A stretch of DNA of 64,000 nt from the NCBI GenBank assembly GCA_028583405.1, contig CM053244.1, forward strand, positions 1,845,607 through 1,909,606, read 5' to 3'. The position numbers were made by a program, and so were the translations under genes. Under the pieces are notes generated by a model that did no database searches, was not told where the DNA came from, and saw nothing but the letters and a program-made list of their open reading frames with translations. The stretch comes from Pogonophryne albipinna (lineage: Eukaryota > Chordata > Actinopteri > Perciformes > Artedidraconidae). This document shows, piece by piece, positions 52,866-64,000 of this stretch. Each line of letters starts with the position of its first letter. The first letter of the stretch is position 1.

Positions 52866-54860
52866 GCCTCACTCTCTGTTGGCAGTATTGATCTCCAGTT
52901 GATCCACGGTGACAAAAGACAAAGCTTTTCATGTGACAGGCAATTAGATGTGTGTGGAGCCTGCAGAGCTGAGCCACAGCAGGGCTGGGTAAATACTAAC
53001 AACATCAGTCTAAACGCTGAACACAGACGGAAGAGAGGACGGAGATTGAGGAAGAGAAGGTCTACAAACAATTGCCCCCTGGAGTTATTTCTGTCTCCTC
53101 TCACACCTTCTGCTTACCCTCACACCCGCCCACCACATATTGATTTCTATATTATTAGCTCTCAAAAGAGACATCAACTTTGTGTCCCATTGCTCTGTCA
53201 ATCAATCTTTCCTTCCATCATCCATCTCCTCATTATCTCCATCATCAGGCTCAGGTAGGAACACTGTGACATGTTGTTGTATAGTCACATCAGAATAAAT
53301 GCAATTTATGGGGATTTTTCTATTAAATAAATAAATAACAACGGATAATCATCTGATGATATTTATATCCAAACATCAGATGAAGGAATCGACACAAGGG
53401 AAAGAAAATCAAAGGCACAGTTTAACATTTTGTGAAATTCAGTTTCGCTTTGCATTGTTACCACAACAAACGGCTTAAAAAACAGAGATAATGATGTTTG
53501 TTACATTTATCCTTGCATGAATGCTGGCGCTGAACATAAAGCATGTGTATTGTTATAGGAAGTGGATACCTGACGGATGCTGCTTGATGCTTTCTGTTCC
53601 CAGATCCACTGGATGTTTGGCAGCTGGATGAAATGTGTCAACATCCAGTAGGTTTAATATAGGAAGGCCAAATAAATACAACAGCTTGTTGTAACATTCC
53701 TTTTTAATGAGCGAGATGGTGAACAAGCCTAGTACATGTGCTGAGGAAAAGATCCCTGTAGCTATCATTCTCTCTCTTATCTTAATGAATCAGCTGATTA
53801 TCTCCAGTTATGACACCATCTCTCCTGTTACCCTAATCCATCGATGCCCTGTGGACCGCCCGCTATACTCCAAACTGTTTACAATTCACCATGGGATATA
53901 ATCTCATTTACATTATCAGAACATGAGTAGGAGAGGTGTAGGTGCATTTCCTGAGCCCAAACTGCTTCTTTCTCAACATGGCTTTTTCCCCCTTTCCTCC
54001 ATGAGTGGAAATATGCAGCAAAATGGACCTTAGATTTACTGCTATTGATTAAATGATGGTATACCAAATAGATGTGGCTGTAAACAAATTAGTGTGGTGT
54101 CGCAAGGAGTTATGGATCCCTGCTTCAGATTATTTAAACACCTAAAAGGTTGAAATCATGATTATGATAAATCGTTCTTAGCTGGAAGGATAATCTATTC
54201 TTAATTATGATGAAATTGAAGATGTTTGGAAGGCATTACATGCTGGCCCTTGGCCTCATAAGATGCTATTAATGGAGGCAGATCGAGTGAAGGGTTTTGC
54301 TTTGTTGGAAAACAGGTCGACAGCCTTTCCGCCAATATCCGCTTTTACGTTCCTAAATGTATCTTAACTATTTTGTATACCTTAACTAGTTCAATTCCCA
54401 AGTAAGGATATAAACAGAGGGAGTGGATGTGTTGCCCTGTCCATAATGTCTGATTGCTATTTTATTATAATTCATAAGGCTTAATATGGTTGCATTGTAC
54501 AATGCAATTGTTAGAATGATGACCTCTCCTATGTGCTCAAAGTAAAATAGAAGATGGATGGTTAGCCGTTATTTTTGCTTCAGTTATGGACAGGTATCAG
54601 TATAACCCCAGTATAGAGATTGTCTCTATAGAGTTAAACATGTTTGTTTATCTCAGAAACAGAGAAATGTTTCAACTGTTTAAATCACACGTCTAATATT
54701 CAGAATGTATCCCAAAGTAAAATGTAACCTAATTTCTCAGTCTGTGAGGACGCAGAGGGAACAATTTCAGAAATGACAAGCAGTTGCATGTATGATGGAT
54801 GGAGAGAGTGAAAAACAGAAGTACCAAACAACGACAACAACAACAGAGGAAAACACCAGT
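52865..54860. other. No gene recognised, repeat-poor stretch
   Basis: About 2 kb with no paired repeat ends. 54100-54330 is AT-rich and free of recognisable repeats, a reasonable place to look for conserved non-coding sequence. Small frames (53553-53768, 53879-54067) have no support. Confidence 0.45.
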
Positions 54861-55830
54861 GGCCTGTACTACGAAGCCGGATTTTCTCTTAGCGAGCTAA
54901 CTTCAGGGAATACTCTGGGTTTCCGGTCCTACGACTCTGGTTCTCTTCTTACCGGGCTAGATCTCCATGGTAACTTATGCTGAACGGCAAACCTGCTCCG
55001 GAGCAGGAAATACAGAAAAACTGCCGTTGCAGGAAAGACGGCCGGCAAAAATCAACTGACTGTGTGAACGTGAAAATTAATAGAATATCACCTCCATCTT
55101 CAGAGCAATCTGACTATTATAACATTAGCGTTAAGAAAGCTTACTTAAATATCTGCCACAAGTTAACATAAGTACCCGTATCAAAGTAACATTACGTACA
55201 GTCCTTGGCACTGTGAGGGAAGACTTCGATGTGTCCCATTATCATTCATATCACATCATAATGTATCATATATCTCCTTATCTGAGTCAGCTGAGCCGTA
55301 TCTGGCCGTGCAACACTCAGTGTCACATACTGTATGCAGAAGGATTATTTTAAGCAACACATTAAGTTGACGAAACACTCGAGTCAAATGTAATTAAAGT
55401 CAGATCCACTCTTGTCTTAGATGGGGCAGTGATATCATAAACCTGTTAATGTACGCATTCAAACACTTTTTCTTTTACCAGCTGTATTCACCTTGCAGGT
55501 GCAGCTATGTTGCTTTTATCCTGGATAAAGTGTTTAAGTCATGGATGTTTAAAGTTTAACTTCTTCATTTTTGTCTAATATTATAGTTCATTTTTCATTC
55601 AGGAAGTATGACGCTGCGCTGTCAGTACGCTTGTCAATGTTTGTGATTGGTCAAATGTTGCTAACCCCGCCCCTTTCATGTGAACTCAGCCGGACAGAGA
55701 AACCCTGGCTTGAGTTACCGAGTTGATAACCAGCTTCGTAGGACCGCTTAGTGAGAGCGCGTTTCTTTTGGGTTAGGTAAGCCGGGTAACTCAAACATAT
55801 CCATGTTGAACTGGATTCGTAGTACAGGCC
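54861..55830. mobile_element. MITE with GGCCTGTACTACGAA inverted ends
   Basis: Both ends are GGCCTGTACTACGAA (15/15), followed by GCC or TCC. 970 bp, no transposase. GG-starting ends suggest PIF/Harbinger, but I do not see a clear 3-bp target duplication (AGT left, TCA right), so the superfamily is open. Frames at 54792-55171 fall in the element edge and are not genes. Confidence 0.8.
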
Positions 55831-56833
55831 TCAGGCAGAGAGAGGCAGATTAATGGTGTTGGAAAATGACTGATGTGTCAGTTTGGAAGATGTGTGTATG
55901 CAAACATACATTATAGGCATACATCCTGAGTGGGTGTCTGCCTGTCTGTGTGACAGCTGGGATACATATTAGTGTGTATCTCCATGTGACACACTCTCGG
56001 TGTGTTTGTGTGAGTGCATCAGGGCATGAATGTGCACATTCGCAAAGCATATACAAATTTGTGATCAACATCAAAGCAAGTCTTTATTTTTCTTATCTGT
56101 TGCCTACAGGCCTCTAATTATACATGCTTTCCTGCACCGAGCAGCAACGTTGAAAATTCAATTTTCTCTCTGCATAGCAACACGCTCCTTCCCATTGTGA
56201 TAGAGAGGATGTGTTTGGGAAATAAAAACATGCACTGCTCCATTCTATGGAAATTACCTCACAACTGTAGGGAATGGAATTATTTCGATGTGGAGCGATG
56301 CCACATGAGAGACCCTGTTAGCCCAGAGACCACGCCTCGCTCAAGGATTGCCCCGCAACCAGAAGAGAGGACGTGATGCACTAACCTGATCATACCTTCA
56401 GGTCCAGGTGCTGAGACGCAGAGCTGCTACTAATGCACAGTGAACAATGACTGGCATCCTGACATCAAACAAACAACTAAAGGGAAGAGACAACAAATGT
56501 CTATAAAACATCCCCCCTGGTCCCCTATGTAATGTCAATTTAAAAAAATGATATGCACATCTCTTATCATTAATTGTTTAGTTTTATAAACATAACTTAC
56601 TATAAATCATGTTTTTAAGGTTTACTTTTCTTGCAACCTGAGAATTTCTAGTAGACTGTTGTTTGTCCATGATAGAAAGCACACTTTGCTTTGATGCCTT
56701 ATATTTGATGTTCAATGTGGGTCTTTTATGAGAAGATTGGCTCGAGTAGAAACATTAAAACAGTAATTGTTTGCATTCATTTATTTATTTACTCCCCCTT
56801 CCGAGTGGCAGGGCGTTTTTAAGCTCTCAAGCA
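55831..56833. other. No gene recognised
   Basis: Unique-looking sequence. The 56110-56400 stretch is moderately GC-balanced and repeat-free. No coding evidence. Confidence 0.45.
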
Positions 56834-57161
56834 ACCTACACACGGTTCCGTCGCGTTGACGCTTGCCAGTGGGCGTATCTGGCTCTTGGGTTAACGCGAC
56901 CAACAACCAATCACATTAATCTCCCGCCCCGGACACACAAAGCATGCAGTTTGATTGGCTAGCGCTTGTACTGGCATATTATTTGATTGGCTGGCGCTTC
57001 CGTCGACGCTTGACAAGTTGAACTTTTCTCAACTTTCAGTGCGAGCAATGGAGGCAAAGCGAAGCAATGGAACAACAATTCAGTCCGGCAAAGCGTGATG
57101 TCACCCCATTCAGAGTGAATGGGAAGCGTCTCCGTTGAAGCTCGCAACGGAACCGTGTAGG
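56834..57161. mobile_element. Short MITE with CCTACAC...GGTTCCGT inverted ends
   Basis: Left CCTACACACGGTTCCGTCGC and right (reverse) CCTACACGGTTCCGTTGCG match apart from a 2-bp indel and one change. The interior has repeated GATTGGCTNGCGCTT and GCGTTGACGCTTG blocks and shares AACGCGACCAACAACCAATC with 45737. Non-coding. Confidence 0.75.
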
Positions 57162-57656
<495 letters not shown>

Positions 57657-58587
57657 TCTGAACACTTTCAGCAATTGAAAGAGACATTTTTAACTCAGTA
57701 CCTCACTTGATTTCCTCACTAATGAGCATGTCAATATATCTCTTAAAAGGATCTGACGGCGCTAATGACGCCTCGGCACACTCCCTCACTCTCCACATTA
57801 GGAGAAAATCTATTGGCATTGACCAAAGCATGTACACTGAGGATTCTCGTCCTGCCTCAGTGTCTCTTTAGTCATGTCATTAAAGAACTGTGACGAGTAG
57901 CCCTTTGTTCCTCCACTTAACCATGTCATTGACTTTGGTGTACCCTGCAGGTGTTAAAATGTTCATTATTGTTGTAAAGAGTTCTTGTAAATATGGATAT
58001 ACTCAGATCTCAATTTTATTTGTTGACAAAGTTATGAAGAAGATTCATTTGTTTGGTTTTCATGAATGGTTCTAGTTTCTGTAGGAGCAAACACAGTAGT
58101 GGTGGCTTAAAGCCCACCTCTGCTCCGCGCCGTCCTTTAGATGAGCCTGGTCAGATTTAATAAAAGAAGTTCAAAACACCGGCATAAAAATTATAACAAT
58201 AATCTGATTTTAATGGTAAAAAACACAATACGAAATACAGAGTGCCCTGTAACAGAGCACTCCGGGCTCCCCGCTCCACTGCCGTGCGATACAGGTATCG
58301 GGACCAGCCAGTCAGAAACAGGGGGCATTTTGCACGAATAAACAACAGTATATATGGACATTTTTGGGTCGGCTCTTCCGTCCCATTTTACTCCTAAGTG
58401 AAGCGTGAGAGCCTCGGAACTAGTCAAGGTCAGAATCACTTTTTATCTTCCACCTAACTTCACTCTTTTAATTTCTCAAGGAAGATTTCACACAAACTAT
58501 TCTTTCCCAAAACAATCAAACATTGTACACAGATATATTGGTGCTTGAGATTATATTGGCCCCAGAAAGAACCTTGAAACAGAACAT
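57657..58587. other. No gene recognised, repeat-poor
   Basis: 57715-57900 contains AATGACGCCTCGGCACACTC and similar non-repetitive sequence. No open frame with a domain. Confidence 0.45.
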
Positions 58588-58745
58588 GTGTGTGCTGGTG
58601 GGGGGAAGTGTATGTGTGTGTGTGTGCTGATATCTGGGTCAGTGAGTGTATGTGTGTGTGCTGGTGAGAGGAAGTGTGTGTGTGCGTGTGTGCTGATGAA
58701 AGGAGGTGTAAGTGTGTGTAGCAGGGTATCTGGGTCATTGAGTGT
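58588..58745. repeat. Degenerate GT-rich tandem repeat
   Basis: Four loose copies of a 35-40 bp motif: GTGTGTGTGCTG[G/A]T followed by GAGAGGAAG or ATCTGGGTCAGTGAGTGTA. Non-coding. Confidence 0.7.
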
Positions 58746-59127
58746 AAGTAAGAAGGTTTATATATATAGGATTACTTTAAAACAGTCCCAAATAATACAT
58801 GTTCACTTCAATACAGTTCAAGATAATACCTGTTTACTTTAATACAGTTTAGAACAATATCTGTTTGCTTTATTTCTCAAGATTGTTACATTGCAGATTT
58901 GTTGTGCTTGATACCTTAAAAAAACACTGTATACTCACAAGCTGTCGTCTTTTGTCCTAACAAGACTAACGCCTCTAGGGATGGACACTTGAATACATTA
59001 TACATTCTAAAACGCTTAGTATGTTTAAAATGTCCTTGTTTCTAGGGACAAATCTTCTTAACACATCAATGGGCAAAAGTGTTCATAGCAGTTCTGATTG
59101 GCCACGCTGGAAGGCGGGATGAAAAGC
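58746..59127. other. No gene; short AGTTCA/ATAC repeats
   Basis: 58780-58870 has three similar blocks around TTTAATACAGTT and AATACATGTTCACTT/AATACCTGTTTACTT/AATATCTGTTTGCTT. Otherwise unrecognised. Confidence 0.45.
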
Positions 59128-59345
59128 CTGTGGTCCTGCAGTCATTACATTACATGTTACTTGTTAGACGCTTTTATCCAAAGCGACTTACAACCACAGT
59201 GGACAATACTGTGGACAATCCCCACAAGAGCAATTTGGGGTGAAGTGTCTTGCCCAGGGACACAACGACATGCTGACTGCAGTGGGGTTTGAACCGGTGC
59301 TCCCCTTATCCCAACACCAAGGCTCTATCCACTGCGCCACACGCC
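59128..59345 (-). mobile_element. tRNA-derived SINE, minus strand
   Basis: The minus strand starts near 59345 with GTGTGGCGCAGTGGATAGAG (A-box-like TGGCGCAGTGG) and GGTTCAAACCCC (B-box). It continues through GACACTTCACCCC and ends TAAGTCGCTTTGGATAAAAG then CGTCTAACAAGT. This is a common teleost SINE tail. The internal Pol III promoter boxes look intact. The family name (V-SINE-like) is not verified. Confidence 0.8.
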
Positions 59346-60387
59346 TCCTCGCTCAGGGGGGAGACCGAGCCCCCAAAGTCGCATAGTGGTCAAATGGAGG
59401 TACAACAACTTCCATGTCGGTGTAACAGGCTCCGCTATGCAGGGCGTTTTAAACATTCAACTTATTAAAACAGTGTTAATTGAGTCTAACATATACCAAA
59501 TCAAACATTATATGTAATCAAAATGGAAAATTGTGACCACATATGTTGTGTGGGTCACATCGGTTTTTGCGTCATTGGGCCCAAAAGAACATTGGCCATG
59601 GCGCTGCGGATCGGAGGCGGAAGCTAAGCGTAAATGCTCTATGGACCCATACAGGTACTTTCACTCTTGAAAGTCAGGCCATTTTGGCTTCATGCCACAC
59701 TGAGCAACTTTTATAACCTCCAACGTTGTATCCAGTTATTTTTATACATCCGACACGTTAAATGTATTGTAAGGTGATGATGAGTTCAGGAGTGCTGTGT
59801 TGAACATCAGCTTATATTCCTGGGTATAACAATTTGGGTCTGAACGCAACACATTTCTGATTATTTATCAATACATGATTATCACATTTAATATATATAT
59901 ATAAAATATATAATATATATATATGTTTTTGCACCATTATATATTTTTATGAGCCAATAGCCAACAAAGCCAATGGAGCTTGGTTATGTTCCCTCCTTTA
60001 GTTATATTCAGCTAATTGGGGTTGTTGTACACAACTTATTTCTCTTAAAATTTGACTTTTCTTTAACTACGTTAAAAAAACCTCTTTTTTGGTTTGGACT
60101 GCTATCAAAGTTGCATCAGCTGCATACAAATCCTGGAGACTCAAGACAAGTGTGGTGTTTGGATTGCCTTTACATAATAATGTAATGACAGTTGGACCAG
60201 CATTGGCCCACAATGTTGTAACGCGTGCACAGGTTTAAGGGAATAGGATTTGAAACTTGACTGCTTTTGCTCATGTTAGGCCAAAAATATACCGATATTA
60301 TTTAAGAGACAAAACATCCTCTTTGCCCCTTGTGCTTTACATTGTGCCCAAAGTGCCCACTGATATACCAACCCAGTCTGAAGGCAT
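59346..60387. other. No gene recognised
   Basis: AT-rich sequence with a TA-rich run at 59885-59930. The frame at 59973-60185 shows no domain. Confidence 0.45.
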
Positions 60388-60476
60388 TTCGTGTTCACCA
60401 ACACGATTTTTAATCTATTGATTCGTGTTCACCAACACGATTTTCACCTTTTTTTCGTGTTACACGGCACAATTTT
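60388..60476. repeat. Three hairpin-forming repeats, about 33-bp spacing
   Basis: Units at 60388-60410, 60422-60444 and 60454-60476. The first two share TTCGTGTTCACCAACACGAT; the third is a variant (TTCGTGTTACACGGCACAAT). Each carries CGTGTT facing AACACG across a 4-nt loop, degraded in the third. Confidence 0.85.
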
Positions 60477-60589
60477 AAAAGCAATGTGTTTCGTGCCTGC
60501 AGTACGTCTTTTTCTCCGGTCGGGTCGTGGAAGACCGGAAGCTGTGTGGTTCATAAAAACATGTTCTTACTCAATATCAATCCACAATT

Positions 60590-61186
60590 ATTGCTTTTAT
60601 TTTAAATCGTATAATTTCGGACTTTTGTTTCCGTCTGTGAGGAAAAGAAATGGGGCTCAAAGCCTCAGGATACTGAAATCTGTATTTTTTAAATCTTTTT
60701 TTCCTTCTAATTTGTTATTCTTTTCAAAATAACACACTGTTATTTACTCACCAATAACACACAATTATCCTTGCTTTTATTTATTGGTTTAATTCCATAA
60801 TCTCGGGCTTTTTTGGCGTCCGTCAGGAACTGAATTTCAAAATAAAAATAACCGGAAACAGACGTAGGCATTTCGAGCGATTACCCAAGATCCTCAGCTA
60901 TGGTTTAAGCTCGCTGATTGGATGTTTTAGCCGCAATGCATGCTGGGATTTGGTGTTTATATGATATGAAATCCGGAAAACATTTTAAAAGAATAAAATA
61001 ACACTTAATTCCGAGTGTTCTTGCTTTTCTCTTTGGAAGTCATCACATAACGGCATTGTAATACACGGTTCGGCTGCATTACATATTACAGATCTGCCGT
61101 AGTTCTTTATTTATAGAGCCCTGATGAGAAGACCTTTGGAAACACTGGAAGAAATGCAGCCGAAACTGAATACTTGACGTGGATCC
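60590..61186 (+). repeat. Family X repeat, copy 3, left part
   Basis: Colinear with copy 1 (40920-41430) and the reverse of copy 2 (44240-44905). It contains TGCATGCTGGGATTTGG at 60938-60954, resembling a ZNF143/THAP11 site. It is split by the hAT at 61187 and resumes at 63535. Confidence 0.78.
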
Positions 61187-61884
61187 AGGGGCGGACTGGC
61201 CATTGGGAATACCGGGAGTTTCCCCGGTGGGCCGGTGCTTTGCGTGGGCCGGAGGGCCAAAAAAAATAATATTTATTTTTATCCCTAAATCCAACCGGCC
61301 CACATTTGTAAGTGTTCCGGCCACTCCCTGGAGGGGTGTGGTCCACACCCCACTGGGCTGGGCCGTTTTGATAGGCTACCTATGTTCTATCTATCAGATA
61401 GTTTCACTTTCACACATCAGGCCCGTAGCAGCTGTCACTGCGCAGTGAACGATCAGGAGTGAGTGACTGAGAGACCTAGCTGGCAGTTGCTTACAGATGG
61501 ATCAACAAGCTCCAAAGCGTAAAGGCGTTTTTGTATAGTTTGTGTATAGTATTGTAGCGAGCCCTGGGTTCAGAGGGAGGGGCTTGCATAGGGGAGTGGG
61601 GAGTGGGGGGGGGTTGGCAGGGAAACGGGGTTCAGGGGGAGTGGCTGTACGGCTGTACCCGTAGGATAGATAAGGGGGAAGTGACGTCTGACTCAGTGGT
61701 CGCGCGGCTGTGGAGAAGAACGTGTTGCCCACATTCTGTTACTGAGTTTAGGCTAGTTAGCTAGCAGGTTTATTGTTTTGGGTGCAGTCACTTTTGCCTC
61801 CACTTGCTGTTCAAATAAATGTTGAAAGAAAAAGTAAATCTGTTTACAGTTCTGTTTTATATGGGTGTTGAAGAAGAAGAAGAA

Positions 61885-62210
61885 TTGGGAGGGATAAAAC
61901 CCTCTTTAATGGTCAAACATGCAGAGCACACAGCACACACAGTGAAATGTGTTCTCTGCTTTTAACCCATCCTAGTACAAGGAGTCTAGTACTAGGAGCA
62001 GTGGGCAGCTATTGTACAGCGCCCGGGGAGCAATGGGAGTGAGGGGGGAAGGGGGATGTCCGGTGCCTTGCTCAAGGGCACCACGGCAGGGCAGGAAGTG
62101 AACTGGGACCTCTCCAAGTAGAAGTCCACACTCCAAATGTAGGTCTGGTCGTGGACTTGAACCGGCGACCCTACGGCTCACAGTCCAAGCCCCTACTGAC
62201 TGCCATAGAT
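61885..62210 (-). mobile_element. Second tRNA-derived SINE, minus strand
   Basis: The minus strand begins CAGTCAGTAGGGGCTTGGAC, then GGGTCGCCGGTTCAAGTCC (a good B-box GGTTCAAGTCC). It continues through CTTGAGCAAGGCACC and GGGTTAAAAGCAGAGAACAC to a GAAGAAGAAG-complement tail at about 61870-61885. Different from the SINE at 59128. Confidence 0.72.
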
Positions 62211-62412
62211 TTAGTCCCTAATTTTGCTCTCAAAGTGCACCAGATTGATGCATTTAACTTCAACATTTTGAAAAAAATCTTCCCGGGGGAGCTTGCCCCC
62301 GGACTCCCCTAGAGGAGGTGAGGTCCACCACCTGCCCACACCCCCTGTCAAATTGTCTCACCCACATTGAGGATGCTTCCTACGCCCATGTTTTATTCCT
62401 TGGGTCCAAATA

Positions 62413-63285
62413 TGTGACCCGCTCTATCGAAATCAGTCGGAAGTCGCAACGGCTCATTTCAAAATAAATGTGGATTTACGTAAAAAACTATTTTTTCGGG
62501 GTTCGGGTGTTTTGTTTGATTTTAAACAAACAAAGTCTTGGCTTTCAGAATATGAAACTTTTATTTCCAAAATCACACGATAAATACATTTTTGAAGCTT
62601 GTAAAGGGACGAAGTCAGGCACCTCTCACTCGCAATCTGCTCTTCCGCAACGCCGCCCCCCCTCCCTCCGGCTGAAATTATGAATGTAAGAGTATAGTAA
62701 TCATAGATAACACGGCAGGGTCCGTTACAGTTTGTTTTCATCTGATTTCAATTAAACAAAGTCTTGGCTTTCAGAATATTAAACTTGTTTCGGCAAATTC
62801 AGATGATAAATACAACTTTGAAGCTTCTAACGGCATAATTACAAGCGGAGAACGGAGTAACTTAATGTCACAGGCAGCAGGCATAACAACAGCCGGTGTT
62901 TCTCGTGAGTGTTTTCCCCGGGAAACAAACACAATACACACAAACGCAAAATTCCACAAACAAACACACACACACACACACTCGCGAGCTTCCCCCAGAC
63001 CAGTTATCCAAACTAAAATATCTTCCCTCCGTAGTATTTTGATCATTTGCTCCGCTAATAATCAATCAGATCGATCCAGAGAAGAGGAAACTTTAAAGGC
63101 CTTTTTCTCAAAATGATGACTCGGTGACAGTCATTATATAATGTGACATATTTTTGCTTAATATTTGGAGTACAACAACAATCCTGATATCATTAGAAAG
63201 CTATGAATCTCCTCTTTCCAACAGTGTATACAACTCAAAATGTGTCTTCGGGTCAATGCGACTGATTTCGATAGAGCAGGTCACA
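62413..63285. mobile_element. MITE with 27-bp inverted ends and TA flanks
   Basis: The ends start TGTGACC[C/T]GCTCTATCGA and match over 27 bp with one mismatch. They are flanked by TA (62411-62412, 63286-63287), consistent with a Tc1/mariner-type target. Inside, a block with AAACAAAGTCTTGGCTTTCA is present twice (about 62526 and 62754) in direct orientation. No coding. A truncated relative lies at 47757. Confidence 0.85.
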
Positions 63286-63542
63286 TATTATTGCATCAAT
63301 GATCTGTTAACATTAAAATCACTAAATATATGCTGTAACTATTTTGCTCTTGGCAACTCAAGGGATAAGGTAATGTGATTACTATATGAATAATGGTCCA
63401 AAATAACATAAAATGCTTAGGGTTTTTTGTTAAGTAACATACTTTCGTCGCCGGCCGGCCGATACATGCCACGCATTAAGTGGGCCTGTCTGTCAATTAA
63501 TCCCCGGGCCACTTTTTCCCCCAGTCCGCCCCTGCGTGGATC

Positions 63543-64000
63543 ATAAATATATCAACAATTAAACAACATCTTCAATTTCTCTTCACACAATACGTCTCCT
63601 TGCAGTATCAACACTAATTCGGCTGGCTTTTACATTTGATCTAATTCATAGATAGGTTATATTTACACCATAACGGTGCATAGCTGATATAAAAGGACTT
63701 GTAGTTTTTAAAGATATTACTGATTTTCTTTGAATATAATAATGTAAATACTGAGTCTGAAATAGTATAGCAATATGCTGTAAAATTATGTGAAAGCATG
63801 AATAAAACTACACATCTTCAGATGTTGTACATACATAAGTGTCCTACACTAATAATACAAAGTTATTATGGCTGTGTGTACCTTGTGTGCACCGCCTAGT
63901 GGTTAAAGCACGTTATTGAATTATTATATGTATATTATACATATTATATTATATATTATGTTATATTTGATTAAAAAAAATATTAAGAGTACATACTTTC
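63543..64000 (+). repeat. Family X repeat, copy 3, right part, running out of the window
   Basis: Resumes exactly after the hAT target duplication. It is colinear with the reverse of 43665-44225 (ACAACATCTT, AATACGTCTCCTTGCAGTATC region, GTGCACCGCCTAGTGGTTAA). It continues past position 64000. Confidence 0.78.

Larger units (their letters stand above)
61187..63534. mobile_element. Non-autonomous hAT (2.35 kb) splitting family X, CAGGGGCGGACTGG ends
   Basis: The ends CAGGGGCGGACTGG (left and right, inverted) and the perfect 8-bp target duplication CGTGGATC (61179-61186, 63535-63542) define it. The interior holds a SINE, a 3'-terminal scrap of the TTF-hAT family (GTGCACCAGATTGATGC at about 62236) and a TA-flanked MITE. 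No transposase is recognised. The GC-rich part at 61545-61850 with AATAAA at about 61816 may be a solo LTR, but I could not define its ends. Confidence 0.93.

Noticed and set aside
61545..61860. Solo LTR candidate (TGTAGCGAGCCC start, AATAAA at about 61816)
   Set aside because: No matching target duplication and no second copy in the window; the ends cannot be fixed.

Overview
The window looks like intergenic or intronic DNA of a ray-finned (teleost) fish. The evidence is the repeat content: L2-clade LINEs with the ATTGATTG-type tail, a second LINE family with an AATTG-type tail, a BEL/Pao LTR retrotransposon, a DIRS-like gag, many hAT elements, a piggyBac-type element, tRNA-derived SINEs and very long CA/TG microsatellites. 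The species cannot be read from the sequence. I recognise no host protein-coding gene, tRNA or rRNA. Every convincing coding segment belongs to a mobile element.

Layout. 1-1.67 kb is the 3' half of an L2 LINE. 5.5-6.24 kb is a DIRS-like gag remnant. 6.4-10.9 kb is a minisatellite array in which a 5'-truncated L2 fragment sits twice, as a roughly 2,430-bp tandem duplication. 11.3 kb holds a near-perfect 43-bp palindrome. 12.55-13.69 kb is a 15-bp satellite that is open in frame. 14-15.8 kb holds fragments of a KDZ-like transposase, two LINEs and a piggyBac-like element. 19.07-26.57 kb is one large hAT insertion. It carries a spliced transposase gene of another type (broken by an apparent one-base deletion), a TTF-type hAT with its first exon, and a third hAT.

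26.7-37.84 kb is a BEL/Pao element on the minus strand, with 629/630-bp LTRs and a 5-bp ACATA target duplication. Its RT-RNase H segment is missing. It has been hit by a piggyBac-type element (TTAA), a gag-region MITE, a 1.8-kb LINE (7-bp target duplication) and a hAT (8-bp target duplication) that itself holds another hAT (8-bp target duplication). 40.7-45.5 kb has two copies of an unnamed repeat (here called family X) facing each other. Between them lies a hAT that keeps only the BED-finger half of a transposase.

47.83-51.47 kb is the most interesting unit: a complete 3.6-kb DNA transposon with 15-bp TIRs, a perfect 8-bp target duplication and an uninterrupted 796-codon transposase, much richer in GC than its surroundings. 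51.5-60.5 kb is mostly unrecognised sequence with two MITEs, a SINE and microsatellites. 60.6-64 kb is a third family X copy split by a 2.35-kb hAT, which contains a SINE and a TA-flanked MITE.

The genes do not form a host pathway. They are separate transposition systems (reverse transcriptase/integrase, DDE/RNase H-fold transposases, target-primed LINEs) whose nesting gives a relative age order. Element boundaries with matching target duplications are read directly from the sequence. Superfamily names come from family knowledge, and the two large transposase families are only tentatively placed.
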